DNA from: Dyadobacter subterraneus
Lineage (GTDB): Bacteria > Bacteroidota > Bacteroidia > Cytophagales > Spirosomataceae
DNA: 64,000 nucleotides
Assembly: GCF_015221875.1 (NCBI RefSeq)
Contig: NZ_JACYGY010000001.1
Location: 3,946,501 to 4,010,500, forward strand
Direction of reading: 5' to 3'
Shown: positions 1-8,148 of the stretch, in pieces
How the letters are laid out: every line of letters begins with the position of its first letter
Numbering within the stretch: the stretch's first letter is position 1
Program-made: the position numbers and the translations under genes
Notes under the pieces: generated by a model
What the model saw: the letters and a program-made list of their open reading frames with translations, nothing else
The model's database searches: none
Told to the model about the DNA's origin: nothing

Positions 1-1808
1 AATCTGAAAAAGCGGTTCCAAACGGTGGATATTCTTATATATCAAGAAACAATCAGGAAATCAATACGGACTTTCTTTTGAATTACAAGAAAACCATTGG
101 TGATTTTTCACTGGATGCCTCGGCCGGCGGAAATTTGTTTTTCCAGAATAATGGTCTGGCCACTATCACAGGCCAAAGTTTTGTTTTGCCTGGACTTTAC
201 ACAGCAAGTAATATCGACAGAGCTTCTGTAAGTTATACTTCCACAAAAAATAACAAACGAATTAACAGCTTGTATGGCATGGCTTCTTTTGGGTATAAGG
301 AAGCGATTTTTCTGGAAGTAACCAGTCGGAATGACTGGTCGAGTACGCTGCCGGTTAATAACAGATCCTATTTTTATCCATCGGCTTCGCTAAGTGTTGT
401 ACTGTCTGATTTATTTTCACTTCCAATAGCCATTTCCTTTCTGAAACTTAGAGGAGGCTGGGCCAAAGTTGGTAAGGATACTAACCCTTACAAACTGTCT
501 ATGACGCTTGACAAATCTACCTGGGGAAGCAACACCGTTTATTCTTTGCCATCTACAACGCCAACCAGCAACCTGCTTCCGGAAAGTATCATTTCTTCGG
601 AGTTAGGATTTGACGCTTCTTTCTTCAAAAAACGGTTAGGATTTAATTTCACCTACTACGAAGTAGAAGATAAAAAGCAAATTACCGGCGTGTCGGTATC
701 AGGGTCGACGGGATATACTGCGGCTAACGTAAATGCCGGTGTTGTTCAGAATAAAGGTCTGGAAATTTCCATGCGCCTGGTACCCATTCAAACAAAAAAT
801 GTGATCTGGGATGCGACTTTCAATTTTACCAAAGAAAGAAGCAAATTGACGGCACTGCCAGAAGGTGTAAGTAATTATCAGTTTTGGAACAGAAATAACA
901 TCTACAACCAAACCAGCCTCGGCGGAAAAGTGGGTGATTTGTGGGGACCTGATGTAAAACGAGTTACAGAAGGGCAATATGCCGGATGGCCACTTTTAAA
1001 TAGTAATGGTGCTGTGCAGCAAAGTACAACCAATATCAATCTTGGCAATGTTATGCCGAAATTCACACTGGGTTTCCAGACCAATTTAACGGTTAAAAGA
1101 TTTACATTTTCAGCCAGTATCGACTGGCGCCAGGGCGGAAAATACTATTCAGAAAGTATGAAACGCCTGACACGTGACGGGCGGCAGGACAGCTGGCACA
1201 AAGGAGACGGATCAAGCACAATGACCGGTATTTTGAGTAACAATTCTTTCAACGGAGACAATAGCAAACTTGCAGCGGAAATTAAATCAAATCCTGGAAA
1301 GTACAACGCTATGGACGGACTTACCTATGTGGGTGGCCGTACAGCTGAGCTTGGAGGATTCAATTATGGCGGCGCGGTTTCCAACGGGTCCTTTTTCCCA
1401 GGCGTTATTGCCGGTGCCAACGGAGAATATATTGAGAATTTTGGAGAAACAGGTACCAAATATTTCCGCAGTGATTTGATCGCAGATCCGGGTGCAGGAT
1501 ATTGGAGCAGAGGCGTACAAACCTGGATTTATGATGCCTCCTTTATTAAATTAAGAGAATTTTCGGTAGCATACAAACTTCCTGAAAGTCTGGCGCGACA
1601 TATTGGTTCGAGCGGTTTGTCATTATCGATGTTTGTCAGAAATCTGATGTTGTGGACAAAGGCTAAAAATAACCTTGACCCGGAAGCGACTATGATGAAC
1701 AACAACGATCAGTTTACGCCAGGATCAAGTTATCTTTTTGGTTTTGACAGGGCTTCGTTTTATCCTTTTTCAATGACCTCCGGTGTCAAATTAAATATTC
1801 AATTTTAA
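1..1808 (+). CDS. SusC/RagA-family TonB-dependent outer membrane transporter, 3' part
   Basis: The frame is open from base 3, so the gene begins left of the window and about 600 C-terminal residues are visible. The sequence is typical SusC beta-barrel: alternating aromatic strands, SRNDWSSTLP, a KRLGFNFTYYE strand, and a terminal strand ending in LNIQF. The signal peptide, carboxypeptidase-like domain and plug lie outside the window. SusC proteins are TonB-driven outer membrane channels for oligosaccharides or peptides and work with a SusD lipoprotein, which is encoded 11 bases downstream. The substrate cannot be told from this part. Confidence 0.93.
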   Translation, partial: SEKAVPNGGYSYISRNNQEINTDFLLNYKKTIGDFSLDASAGGNLFFQNNGLATITGQSFVLPGLYTASNIDRASVSYTSTKNNKRINSLYGMASFGYKEAIFLEVTSRNDWSSTLPVNNRSYFYPSASLSVVLSDLFSLPIAISFLKLRGGWAKVGKDTNPYKLSMTLDKSTWGSNTVYSLPSTTPTSNLLPESIISSELGFDASFFKKRLGFNFTYYEVEDKKQITGVSVSGSTGYTAANVNAGVVQNKGLEISMRLVPIQTKNVIWDATFNFTKERSKLTALPEGVSNYQFWNRNNIYNQTSLGGKVGDLWGPDVKRVTEGQYAGWPLLNSNGAVQQSTTNINLGNVMPKFTLGFQTNLTVKRFTFSASIDWRQGGKYYSESMKRLTRDGRQDSWHKGDGSSTMTGILSNNSFNGDNSKLAAEIKSNPGKYNAMDGLTYVGGRTAELGGFNYGGAVSNGSFFPGVIAGANGEYIENFGETGTKYFRSDLIADPGAGYWSRGVQTWIYDASFIKLREFSVAYKLPESLARHIGSSGLSLSMFVRNLMLWTKAKNNLDPEATMMNNNDQFTPGSSYLFGFDRASFYPFSMTSGVKLNIQF

Positions 1809-1819
1809 TCAGGTTTACC

Positions 1820-3547
1820 ATGATACTGCGACATAAATTTTACTATCTGAGCATATTTGCATTGTTGTTCCTGGCAGGTTGTCAGGATCTGACCGAGATT
1901 AATCAAAATCCTAATGCGCTCACGGACGACAAGACTAATCCTGCCTACGTATTGACCTCCGTCATTACAGGTACTGCTTCCGAGCTGGCGGATATTTCTT
2001 TTTCAGGAAATGTTACGCAATGCGTGGCGCCGGCTGCCATGCAATATGTGCAAAGAGATTTTCTTGAATTTAACATTACCAATCAGTTTGCCTGGACACC
2101 GCTTTCCTTTGATTATCGCGGTTTGTATTTACCCATGTCCAACGCAAGTTATCTTGAAAAACGTGCTTCGGGAAACGTCGATTCCTTATTCATCAAAGGC
2201 ACTTCCAAAACCATGCAGGCGTTATGGTTTGGTATTCAGTCTTCGGCCTGGGGTGACGTCCCATTCAGCGCAGCTTTCCAGGGTACTGATAACCTGCAAC
2301 CTGCGTTTGATAAACAAATCGACGTATTTGCAGGAATTCTGAAAGATCTCGAAGATGCAAATAGTTATCTGGCAAAAACCACAGCTGTTAACTCATCCGT
2401 TATGATTGCTTCCGATGTGCTATATGCTGGGAAACTTTTGAAATGGAGACAATTTGCTAATTCACTGCATTTGAGATACCTGATGCGTTTGTCTGGAAAA
2501 GCGGCAGAAATGAAAACAGCCGGTATTGATATCGCCAGTGAATTCAATAAAATTGTTTTAGATCCTGCCACTTATCCGTTGATCACAAGCAGCGCGGATG
2601 ATGCCTCAATAAAATTTCCCGGTACCAATACCACAGATTCCTATACGCTGGGACCGTTAATTACAACCACCATTTCCGAGTTTTACAGAATCAAGGCGGC
2701 CTCAACAATCGTGGACTATCTAAAAGTACGCAACGACCCGCGCCTGACCGTTTGGTTTAAACCGGTAGACGTCCAGACGCTTGTGCGCGATAAGGGAGCT
2801 GATGTAGTAATTGCAGCGGATGCTGCCGGAAAAGTAAAAAGGTATATCAAATCCTATCAGGCCGGCATTGACACATCTTTGTATGTGGGACTGAAAATAG
2901 CGCTTACTGATCCTGACAGTTATAACAGCAATAATGCCGCTCAACGTACGCAGGCAGCGGCGCTTAGCAGCAGTGTGTATAACAGCGGCGCGGCAAATCC
3001 TTTCGTTTCTTACCTTGGCGATATATTCAGAACCAATACGAATCCACTGGTAAAAAGTGTCTTTATTTCAGCTGCGGAAGTAAATTTCATATTGGCCGAG
3101 GCCGCTTCCCGTGGCTGGATCAAAGGCTCTGCGCTGGATTATATCCTGGCAGGCGTTTCTGCTTCGATGGACCAGTATAGTATAGCAAATGGCGATGTCA
3201 AGGTATATAATCCCTCAACCCACGCCATCATTGCTTTCAATAAAACAGAATTTCTTGATAAAGTAAAAACAGAATTTAACTCTTCATCAAATTCTCTGGA
3301 AGTTATCTTGCAACAGAAATGGGTTTCATCTTTTACTACGCTTGAAAGCTGGTTTGATTACCGCAGAACCGGGTTTCCGAATATTGCAGGGAATATTCTT
3401 AACGGTTCTCAGGGCAAAAAAATACCGCTGCGCTTGATGTACGGAGAAAATGAAACGAATTATAATGCCAAAAATACCAACGAAGCAATTTCCAGATTAG
3501 CTCCCGCAACAAACGACCAATGGTCTAAGATGTGGCTATTGCAATAA
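1820..3547 (+). CDS. SusD/RagB-like nutrient-binding outer membrane lipoprotein
   Basis: The 575-residue product starts with a lipoprotein signal peptide; the lipobox LAGC places the lipidated cysteine at residue 21. The mature N-terminus (DLTEINQNPNAL) and later segments such as LAEAASRGW and QKWVSSFTTLESWFDYRRTG match the SusD-like family 2 (SusD/RagB outer membrane lipoproteins). These proteins cap the SusC barrel on the cell surface and capture substrate. The gene lies 11 bases after the SusC stop, so the two are co-transcribed. No glycoside hydrolase or regulator follows, and a terminator hairpin lies right after the stop, so the substrate is open. Confidence 0.93.
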   Translation: MILRHKFYYLSIFALLFLAGCQDLTEINQNPNALTDDKTNPAYVLTSVITGTASELADISFSGNVTQCVAPAAMQYVQRDFLEFNITNQFAWTPLSFDYRGLYLPMSNASYLEKRASGNVDSLFIKGTSKTMQALWFGIQSSAWGDVPFSAAFQGTDNLQPAFDKQIDVFAGILKDLEDANSYLAKTTAVNSSVMIASDVLYAGKLLKWRQFANSLHLRYLMRLSGKAAEMKTAGIDIASEFNKIVLDPATYPLITSSADDASIKFPGTNTTDSYTLGPLITTTISEFYRIKAASTIVDYLKVRNDPRLTVWFKPVDVQTLVRDKGADVVIAADAAGKVKRYIKSYQAGIDTSLYVGLKIALTDPDSYNSNNAAQRTQAAALSSSVYNSGAANPFVSYLGDIFRTNTNPLVKSVFISAAEVNFILAEAASRGWIKGSALDYILAGVSASMDQYSIANGDVKVYNPSTHAIIAFNKTEFLDKVKTEFNSSSNSLEVILQQKWVSSFTTLESWFDYRRTGFPNIAGNILNGSQGKKIPLRLMYGENETNYNAKNTNEAISRLAPATNDQWSKMWLLQ

Positions 3548-3567
3548 TTGATTTTTGTTCTAAATAT

Positions 3568-3602
3568 AAAACGGCAATCCTGAATGGGGTTGCCGTTTTT
3601 TT
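3568..3602 (+). terminator. Rho-independent terminator of the susC/susD operon
   Basis: Arms at 3568-3577 and 3590-3599 pair perfectly (core ACGGCAA/TTGCCGT) around a 12-base loop and run into a stretch of T. It sits 20 bases after the SusD-like stop. Confidence 0.8.
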
Positions 3603-3659
3603 GTGTTTGGAGTAACAGAATAAGCTTAAAAAGAACTGCTTTGAACAACTAAATATTAT

Positions 3660-3690
3660 TTTGTTTCGTTTATTTCGTTTAGTATCTTTG
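3660..3690 (+). promoter_or_regulatory. Bacteroidota-type promoter for the toxin-antitoxin pair
   Basis: TTTG at 3660-3663, a 19-base spacer, then TATCTTTG at 3683-3690. This matches the Bacteroidota consensus (TTTG near -33, about 19 bases, TAnnTTTG near -7) at every defined position. The expected start near 3697 leaves a leader of about 11 bases before the ATG at 3708. It is the clearest promoter in the window. Confidence 0.8.
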
Positions 3691-3707
3691 AATAAACAGC
3701 TGATAAA

Positions 3708-4154
3708 ATGGAAACGATATTGGAAAAACCAACGCCAAGTGAGCAGAAGACAGCTAGTGAATTGCTTTCAGATTTCACTACTGCGATAGCAAGGGGGAAA
3801 TCTGATACAATTAATATTCAAATATCTGAAAGTGGAGAATCCTTTATTGTTCCGAGAAGAGCATTGGAATTTCTCTCTCAAATCATATCCGGGATGGCGG
3901 AAGGAAAAGCGATTTGTCTGTTGCCTGCTGAAGCAGAGTTAAGTACGCAACAGGCAGCAGAAATGCTGAATATGTCAAGGCCTCATATTGTAAAGTTACT
4001 GGAACGAGGAATAATTCCATTCAAAAAAGTTGGCAGCCATAGAAGAATCTTACTCGATGACCTGATCCGCTATGAATCCGAGATAAAAGAAGAAAGAAGA
4101 AAAAGCTTTGCTTTTCTTGCTGAACAGGCCCAGGAATTAAATCTAGGTTATTAA
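3708..4154 (+). CDS. Excisionase-fold (helix-turn-helix) antitoxin-like protein
   Basis: The product has 148 residues. Residues about 83-127 form an excisionase/MerR-type winged helix: LSTQQAAEMLNMSRPHIVKL, then a wing with GSHRRILLDDLIRYE. The N-terminal half is mostly helical with no known fold. The stop codon TAA overlaps the ATG of the next gene by one base, the usual arrangement of antitoxin then toxin. Antitoxins of this class bind and neutralise a PIN toxin and repress the shared promoter. The role is inferred from fold and pairing. A strong promoter lies 18 bases upstream. Confidence 0.85.
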   Translation: METILEKPTPSEQKTASELLSDFTTAIARGKSDTINIQISESGESFIVPRRALEFLSQIISGMAEGKAICLLPAEAELSTQQAAEMLNMSRPHIVKLLERGIIPFKKVGSHRRILLDDLIRYESEIKEERRKSFAFLAEQAQELNLGY

Positions 4155-4693
4155 TGTATTATCACGGGCATCAGGTTGCAGTATTGGATGCTTGCGTACT
4201 TTACCCCGCACCAATCCGTGATTTATTGCTTCACCTGGCAGGTGTAGGTTTATTTTCTCCCAGGTGGTCATTACTAATTCATGAAGAATGGATTAGGAAT
4301 CTTCTTCTTAATCGCCCGGATATAAATCCTGATCAACTTCAAAGAACAAGAATAGCTATGGACAAAGCTTTTCCCGATGCCAATGTGACAAATTTTGATC
4401 TTCTGACAGAAAAACTTGATTTACCTGATAAAAATGACAATCATATATTATCTGCCGCCATACTTGGTGAAGCAGATATTATTGTGACCGCCAATCTGAA
4501 AGATTTCCCAAATCTTTACCTTAGCATGTTCGATGTTAAAGCGCAGCATCCTGACATTTTCATATCAAATCTCATTACTTCAATGCCTGAAATGGGTATC
4601 GCAGCTTTCAAAAATCAGGTCTCTTTCCTGAAAAAACCTCCAATGACAGAAAAAGAAGTCCTGGCAAGTTTAAAAGCAGCGGGGTTGGAATAA
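4154..4693 (+). CDS. PIN-domain ribonuclease toxin (VapC-like)
   Basis: The 179-residue product has a PIN fold. The first catalytic aspartate is in VAVLDACVLYP (D12), an acidic pair lies in HEEW (E44/E45), and the block KNDNHILSAAI followed by ADIIVTANLKDFP supplies D95 and D117. All expected metal-binding acidic residues are present, so the nuclease is probably active. PIN toxins cleave tRNA, rRNA or mRNA when not held by the antitoxin. It is translationally coupled to the preceding gene. The extra C-terminal helical part after residue 125 is seen in the larger PIN proteins paired with excisionase-type antitoxins. Confidence 0.88.
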   Translation: MYYHGHQVAVLDACVLYPAPIRDLLLHLAGVGLFSPRWSLLIHEEWIRNLLLNRPDINPDQLQRTRIAMDKAFPDANVTNFDLLTEKLDLPDKNDNHILSAAILGEADIIVTANLKDFPNLYLSMFDVKAQHPDIFISNLITSMPEMGIAAFKNQVSFLKKPPMTEKEVLASLKAAGLE

Positions 4694-4758
4694 ACTGTAA
4701 AACAGATAGCTGCACTAATTTAAGTTGTTTAACTCGCTTGCTACAAACCCCCAAAACC

Positions 4759-5331
4759 CTATCCCGATAATTTTTCAACATACTTTTCCAGCATAGATAA
4801 TTTCTCCCCGGGCAGATTCATAATATTGTTGAACAGATTTTCAAAATCATCTGCAATTTGAGGAATTACAACAAAATCAGTGTCGCAGGATTTCATTTTT
4901 GCCATATGGTTAAAAAGTCCTGCATTGTTATTGTAAACCAGACAATCAACCTGAACGTTTGAACCTACGCGTCTGAGAAATGACTTGTAAATCAAATCAT
5001 TAACAGAACCCTGATTATTAAACAACAAGAGTATCTTATGCTTTTCAAGTCTAAGATTTTCGGCTACAAAAAAACCTTTATAAGGTGCTGATTGAACAAT
5101 TCCCCTTTTCTTTAAATTTTCCAGCGCTTTCTCTATCGTCGCTCTCGAAACCTGGTAGTGAGCACTCAGCTGGTTAATGGAAGGAAGTCTGTCGCCTTGC
5201 TTCAAAATATTTTCTTTTACTGCACTGGATACCACATTGACCAGCTGCTGATAGGTTGGCGTTGGCGAGGTCTTTTCGATGGAAAACACATCCATAAACC
5301 AGGTATTGATATTTTTATTGGTTTGGCTCAT
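4759..5331 (-). CDS. GntR-family regulator, C-terminally truncated
   Basis: Residues 20-95 form a GntR winged helix (PTYQQLVNVV, GDRLPSINQLSAHYQVSRAT, ALENLKKRGIVQSAPYKGFF). Residues 95-190 begin the LacI-like periplasmic-binding-protein sensor domain used by many Bacteroidota GntR regulators (HKILLLFNNQ, VDCLVYNNNAGLF). These regulators usually have 330-370 residues, but this one ends at KYVEKLSG. In relatives the chain continues there with a YAAVYxNFEKDI-type segment. No such sequence follows in any frame, so the gene has lost about half of its sensor. It may still bind DNA without responding to ligand, or be a decaying pseudogene. It follows the next gene upstream by 11 bases. Confidence 0.8.
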   Translation of the reverse strand: MSQTNKNINTWFMDVFSIEKTSPTPTYQQLVNVVSSAVKENILKQGDRLPSINQLSAHYQVSRATIEKALENLKKRGIVQSAPYKGFFVAENLRLEKHKILLLFNNQGSVNDLIYKSFLRRVGSNVQVDCLVYNNNAGLFNHMAKMKSCDTDFVVIPQIADDFENLFNNIMNLPGEKLSMLEKYVEKLSG

Positions 5332-5342
5332 GTGGAATAAGT

Positions 5343-5720
5343 TTAAATCAGGTGATTCTGGTTTTCTTTTTTTACGCTATTCCATTCCGCGTTTCGATTT
5401 GAAATTTTTAAAATCCTGTTTTCAAGAGATCTTACCGTGGCAGGATGCCATTTTCCTCCAGTAATAGTGGCAATGCCAAGTTCAGTAAGTTTCTCTGCAA
5501 TTTCGAGAAGTGTGATTGGTCCCGTCTTCCTCAATTCTTGCAAAACAGGTGCCAGTTTCATAGCAAAATTATCGGCTGGAATACTCCTTTTTGAACTTTT
5601 AGCCCGAAAATATACAACGCTTTTTTCCTGAGGGAAATCCGGGACAATTTCTGCTTCTTCATGATTTTCTCCATCTTCAAGACCGGCTTTATACATTTCA
5701 CTTAAAGTCTTGAAAAACAT
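5343..5720 (-). CDS. Uncharacterised 125-residue protein with recombinase-like helical domain
   Basis: I do not recognise the whole protein. Residues 60-115 contain GPITLLEIAEKLTELGIATI then TGGKWHPATVRSLENRIL. That resembles the helical 'recombinase' domain that follows the catalytic domain in large serine recombinases (pattern IAxxLNxxGIxTxxGxxW). No catalytic domain is present, so this is a stand-alone DNA-binding-like domain with an acidic N-terminal part. It ends 11 bases before the GntR gene and overlaps a smaller gene on its 5' side, so the three probably form one transcript. The function is unknown. Confidence 0.6.
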   Translation of the reverse strand: MFFKTLSEMYKAGLEDGENHEEAEIVPDFPQEKSVVYFRAKSSKRSIPADNFAMKLAPVLQELRKTGPITLLEIAEKLTELGIATITGGKWHPATVRSLENRILKISNRNAEWNSVKKENQNHLI

Positions 5721-5857
5721 ATAATGAATTTAATCTGCTCCGACATCTTGGCCTCAAATTTCATTTCCAGTATTTCCGCAATTGCCTCCCTCCTGGTTTT
5801 CTGATTAATCAGCTTTTTTAAAGTATCACCGCAAAGCGTAAGAAAGACCGAATCCAT
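5702..5857 (-). CDS. Possible small protein of 51 residues
   Basis: An ATG at 5857-5855 opens a frame ending at TAA 5704-5702. The product starts MDSVFLTLCGDTLKKLINQ and is basic and helical (KTRREAIAEILEMKFEAK). It overlaps the start of the 125-residue gene by 19 bases. I see no strong ribosome binding site and recognise no family. It is supported only by an orderly amphipathic sequence and its position at the head of a same-strand cluster. Confidence 0.35.
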   Translation of the reverse strand: MDSVFLTLCGDTLKKLINQKTRREAIAEILEMKFEAKMSEQIKFIICFSRL

Positions 5858-6120
5858 ATTTCACTATCATTCAAATTTCAAAATAAGTGTTGATGTCAAA
5901 TCCGGATAAAAAGATGGATTTACGTCAACTACATATGTAAAAGGACAAAAAAAACTTCAAACCAGAACTATGTACCAGATAGAAACCAGAAGATCATAGA
6001 CAGACTCTTGAAATTTCCGGTCAAACCTTTTTTTTAATCCGGATTATCATTAAAAAATATCCATTTTCGCAGCTAAAATTTAGTATTGCGTCCACGAATA
6101 CTATCTTTATATCGGTTCTT
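5858..6120. other. Intergenic region between divergent clusters
   Basis: An AT-rich spacer between the small leftward cluster and the rightward kinase operon. No RNA gene, repeat or convincing open frame is visible. Promoters for both directions must lie here; only the rightward one is partly recognisable. Confidence 0.5.
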
Positions 6121-6152
6121 ATTGACGTTTTATCCTAATTGCCGTAACCTTG
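6121..6152 (+). promoter_or_regulatory. Probable promoter of the LytS/LytTR operon
   Basis: ATTG at 6121-6124, a 20-base spacer and TAACCTTG at 6145-6152 (one mismatch to TAnnTTTG). The distance to the ATG at 6170 allows a short leader. Confidence 0.45.
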
Positions 6153-6169
6153 CAGCTTAACCTACGGCT

Positions 6170-7240
6170 ATGTACTCAGGAAAATCAAAAAATGGTTTGA
6201 CCATTTTTGTGCACGTAATGGTTTGGATCCTGCTTGGGTTCATTCTACTTTTTTTTCCACCGCTCACCTGGGACATTAAAGTCCCCAATTCTTTCTGGAT
6301 CAAGCAGACGTTGAATATTCTTATTTTGGCATGTGTGTTTTATTTTAATGCACTTTACATGGCTCCAAAATTTCTTTTTCTGGAAAAACGGACCGTATTC
6401 ATCACCTGGTTTATTGCCATTTGGATTTTCGTGTTACTGATTGCAAGAATCATTGAAATCAATCTTCATGTCATGGAAGAAATGGCAGCTTTATCTCACG
6501 ATAAAAAGTTAAAAAGTACTTTTTTCCCTGACTTATATCTTTCCATTGTTACGCTTTTAGTGTTGGTCATCAGCACAGCCATCGCCGGTGCCCAGAGGTG
6601 GCAAGCCAATGAGAAAAAGCACGAGATGATTGAAAAACGGCAGATTGCATCAGAACTTGCCTTATTAAAAGCCCAGATCAATCCTCATTTTTTCTTCAAT
6701 ACACTTAATAATATTTATTCGCTGACGTATTCGGACATTCCATTGTCCAGAGAAGCTATTTTAAAACTTTCCCGGATGATGCGCTACGTGTTGTATAATA
6801 CCTTACAGGATAAGGCGATGCTGAGCCAGGAAATTTCCTTTATCAATGACTATATTGAACTCATGAAATTACGTCTGCATGCACAAACAACGCTGGACTT
6901 TAATCCTCCTGTCTCGGATCATGATTATTCACTTGCGCCGATGCTGCTGCTTCCTTTTATTGAAAATGCGTTCAAACATGGAACGAGTTCACTTGAAAAA
7001 ACCCGGATTTCCATTGACCTTGGCGTGGATAAAGGCAGTTTATCGCTCAGAGTATTTAACCATATTCAGAATGAAAATGTATCTGAGGATTTATCAAGTG
7101 GTGGAATTGGTTTGGTCAATACAAAACGAAGACTTGATTTACTCTATCCCGATCGCTATAAACTAGACATTGAAGAGAACATAGAAAAAGGTACTTATCA
7201 GGTTGATTTACAGATTGATTTGTGGTTAATAAACGCATAA
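6170..7240 (+). CDS. LytS/YehU-type sensor histidine kinase
   Basis: The product has 356 residues. Four membrane helices occupy about residues 9-135, followed by a short linker and a His_kinase domain (PF06580 type). The phosphoacceptor is H173 in QINPHFFFNTLNN, and the ATP-binding part has LLPFIENAFKHG (N box) and GGIGLVNTKRRLDLLY (G box). Such kinases phosphorylate a LytTR-type response regulator, and one follows 8 bases downstream. The membrane part has no large extracytoplasmic sensor, so the signal is probably sensed within or near the membrane. Confidence 0.92.
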   Translation: MYSGKSKNGLTIFVHVMVWILLGFILLFFPPLTWDIKVPNSFWIKQTLNILILACVFYFNALYMAPKFLFLEKRTVFITWFIAIWIFVLLIARIIEINLHVMEEMAALSHDKKLKSTFFPDLYLSIVTLLVLVISTAIAGAQRWQANEKKHEMIEKRQIASELALLKAQINPHFFFNTLNNIYSLTYSDIPLSREAILKLSRMMRYVLYNTLQDKAMLSQEISFINDYIELMKLRLHAQTTLDFNPPVSDHDYSLAPMLLLPFIENAFKHGTSSLEKTRISIDLGVDKGSLSLRVFNHIQNENVSEDLSSGGIGLVNTKRRLDLLYPDRYKLDIEENIEKGTYQVDLQIDLWLINA

Positions 7241-7248
7241 AATTCTTC

Positions 7249-7995
7249 ATGTCAGAACAGAGTATCATTTTAAATTGCATTACCGTCGACGACGAGCCAC
7301 TTGCGCTCAGTCTGATAAATACCTTCGTGAAGCAAACGCCATTCTTAAATCTAATGGGCAGTTATGCCAATGGAATTGAAGCATTGCAAGCCATTCATAA
7401 CCAATCGGTTGATCTTATTATTCTGGACATACAAATGCCACATTTAAATGGTATGGAACTTGCCCGAGTTTTAAACCAAAACGGCAGTCCTTCTGCTGCA
7501 AGAATTATTTTCACCACCGCTTTCGATCAATTTGCACTGGATGCTTTCAAGGTAAATGCGCTGGATTATTTATTGAAACCGTTTGGATATGAAGCGTTTT
7601 TAAATGCGGCGTTACGGGTGAAAAATTATTTTGAACTGCTGAAAGGCGGAACTGTCGTTGCGGATCAATCCAATGATCATTGCATGTTTGTCAAAGCAGA
7701 TTACAAGCTTGTCCGTGTTGATTTTGACTCAATTCTTTATCTCGAATCAATAAAAGATAATGTTAAAATACATTTAACTGCACCTCTGAAACCAATCATT
7801 ACCCTTAGCAGCCTAAAATCCATAGAAGACAAACTGCCGGCTTCCAAATTTGTTCGTTTGCACCGTTCTTTTATTGTTTCTTTGGCAAAGCTTGATTCTA
7901 TCAGCAAAAATGCCGTCCATATTGGAGGTATGGAAATCGCCGTTGGAGAGTTGTACCGGGACGCTTTTAAAAAATTAACAGGAACCTGGATCTGA
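7249..7995 (+). CDS. LytTR-family response regulator
   Basis: The 248-residue product has a receiver domain (acidic D14/D15 in VDDEP, phosphoacceptor D60 in ILDIQMP, lysine in YLLKPFG) and a C-terminal LytTR DNA-binding domain (LESIKDNVKIHL, FVRLHRSFIVSL). I chose the ATG at 7249, 8 bases after the kinase stop. A GTG at 7222 in the same frame would overlap the kinase and add nine residues not found in the family. It forms a complete two-component system with the kinase. No target gene is adjacent; purL follows with its own promoter. Confidence 0.92.
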   Translation: MSEQSIILNCITVDDEPLALSLINTFVKQTPFLNLMGSYANGIEALQAIHNQSVDLIILDIQMPHLNGMELARVLNQNGSPSAARIIFTTAFDQFALDAFKVNALDYLLKPFGYEAFLNAALRVKNYFELLKGGTVVADQSNDHCMFVKADYKLVRVDFDSILYLESIKDNVKIHLTAPLKPIITLSSLKSIEDKLPASKFVRLHRSFIVSLAKLDSISKNAVHIGGMEIAVGELYRDAFKKLTGTWI

Positions 7996-8122
7996 TTAAA
8001 ATGCAATTTTTAAATATTAAGCAAAATCAAATGTTAATGCAGGAACTAACCTTGGTGTTTTAACCTTTTTTATAAATCAGATCAATTTTTACTTTTAAGA
8101 TGGGCTTCGGTAATTTTTTAAA

Positions 8123-8130
8123 TACCTTTG
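8123..8130 (+). promoter_or_regulatory. -7 element upstream of purL
   Basis: TACCTTTG matches TAnnTTTG exactly, 18 bases before the purL ATG. The -33 region is not recognisable. The leader would be about 10 bases, leaving no room for a riboswitch between promoter and start. Confidence 0.5.
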
Positions 8131-8148
8131 CCGCATTAAAAATATATC

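Noticed and set aside
8031..8148. A purine riboswitch upstream of purL
   Set aside because: The -7 element is 18 bases from the start codon, leaving no transcribed leader for an aptamer, and no such fold is visible.
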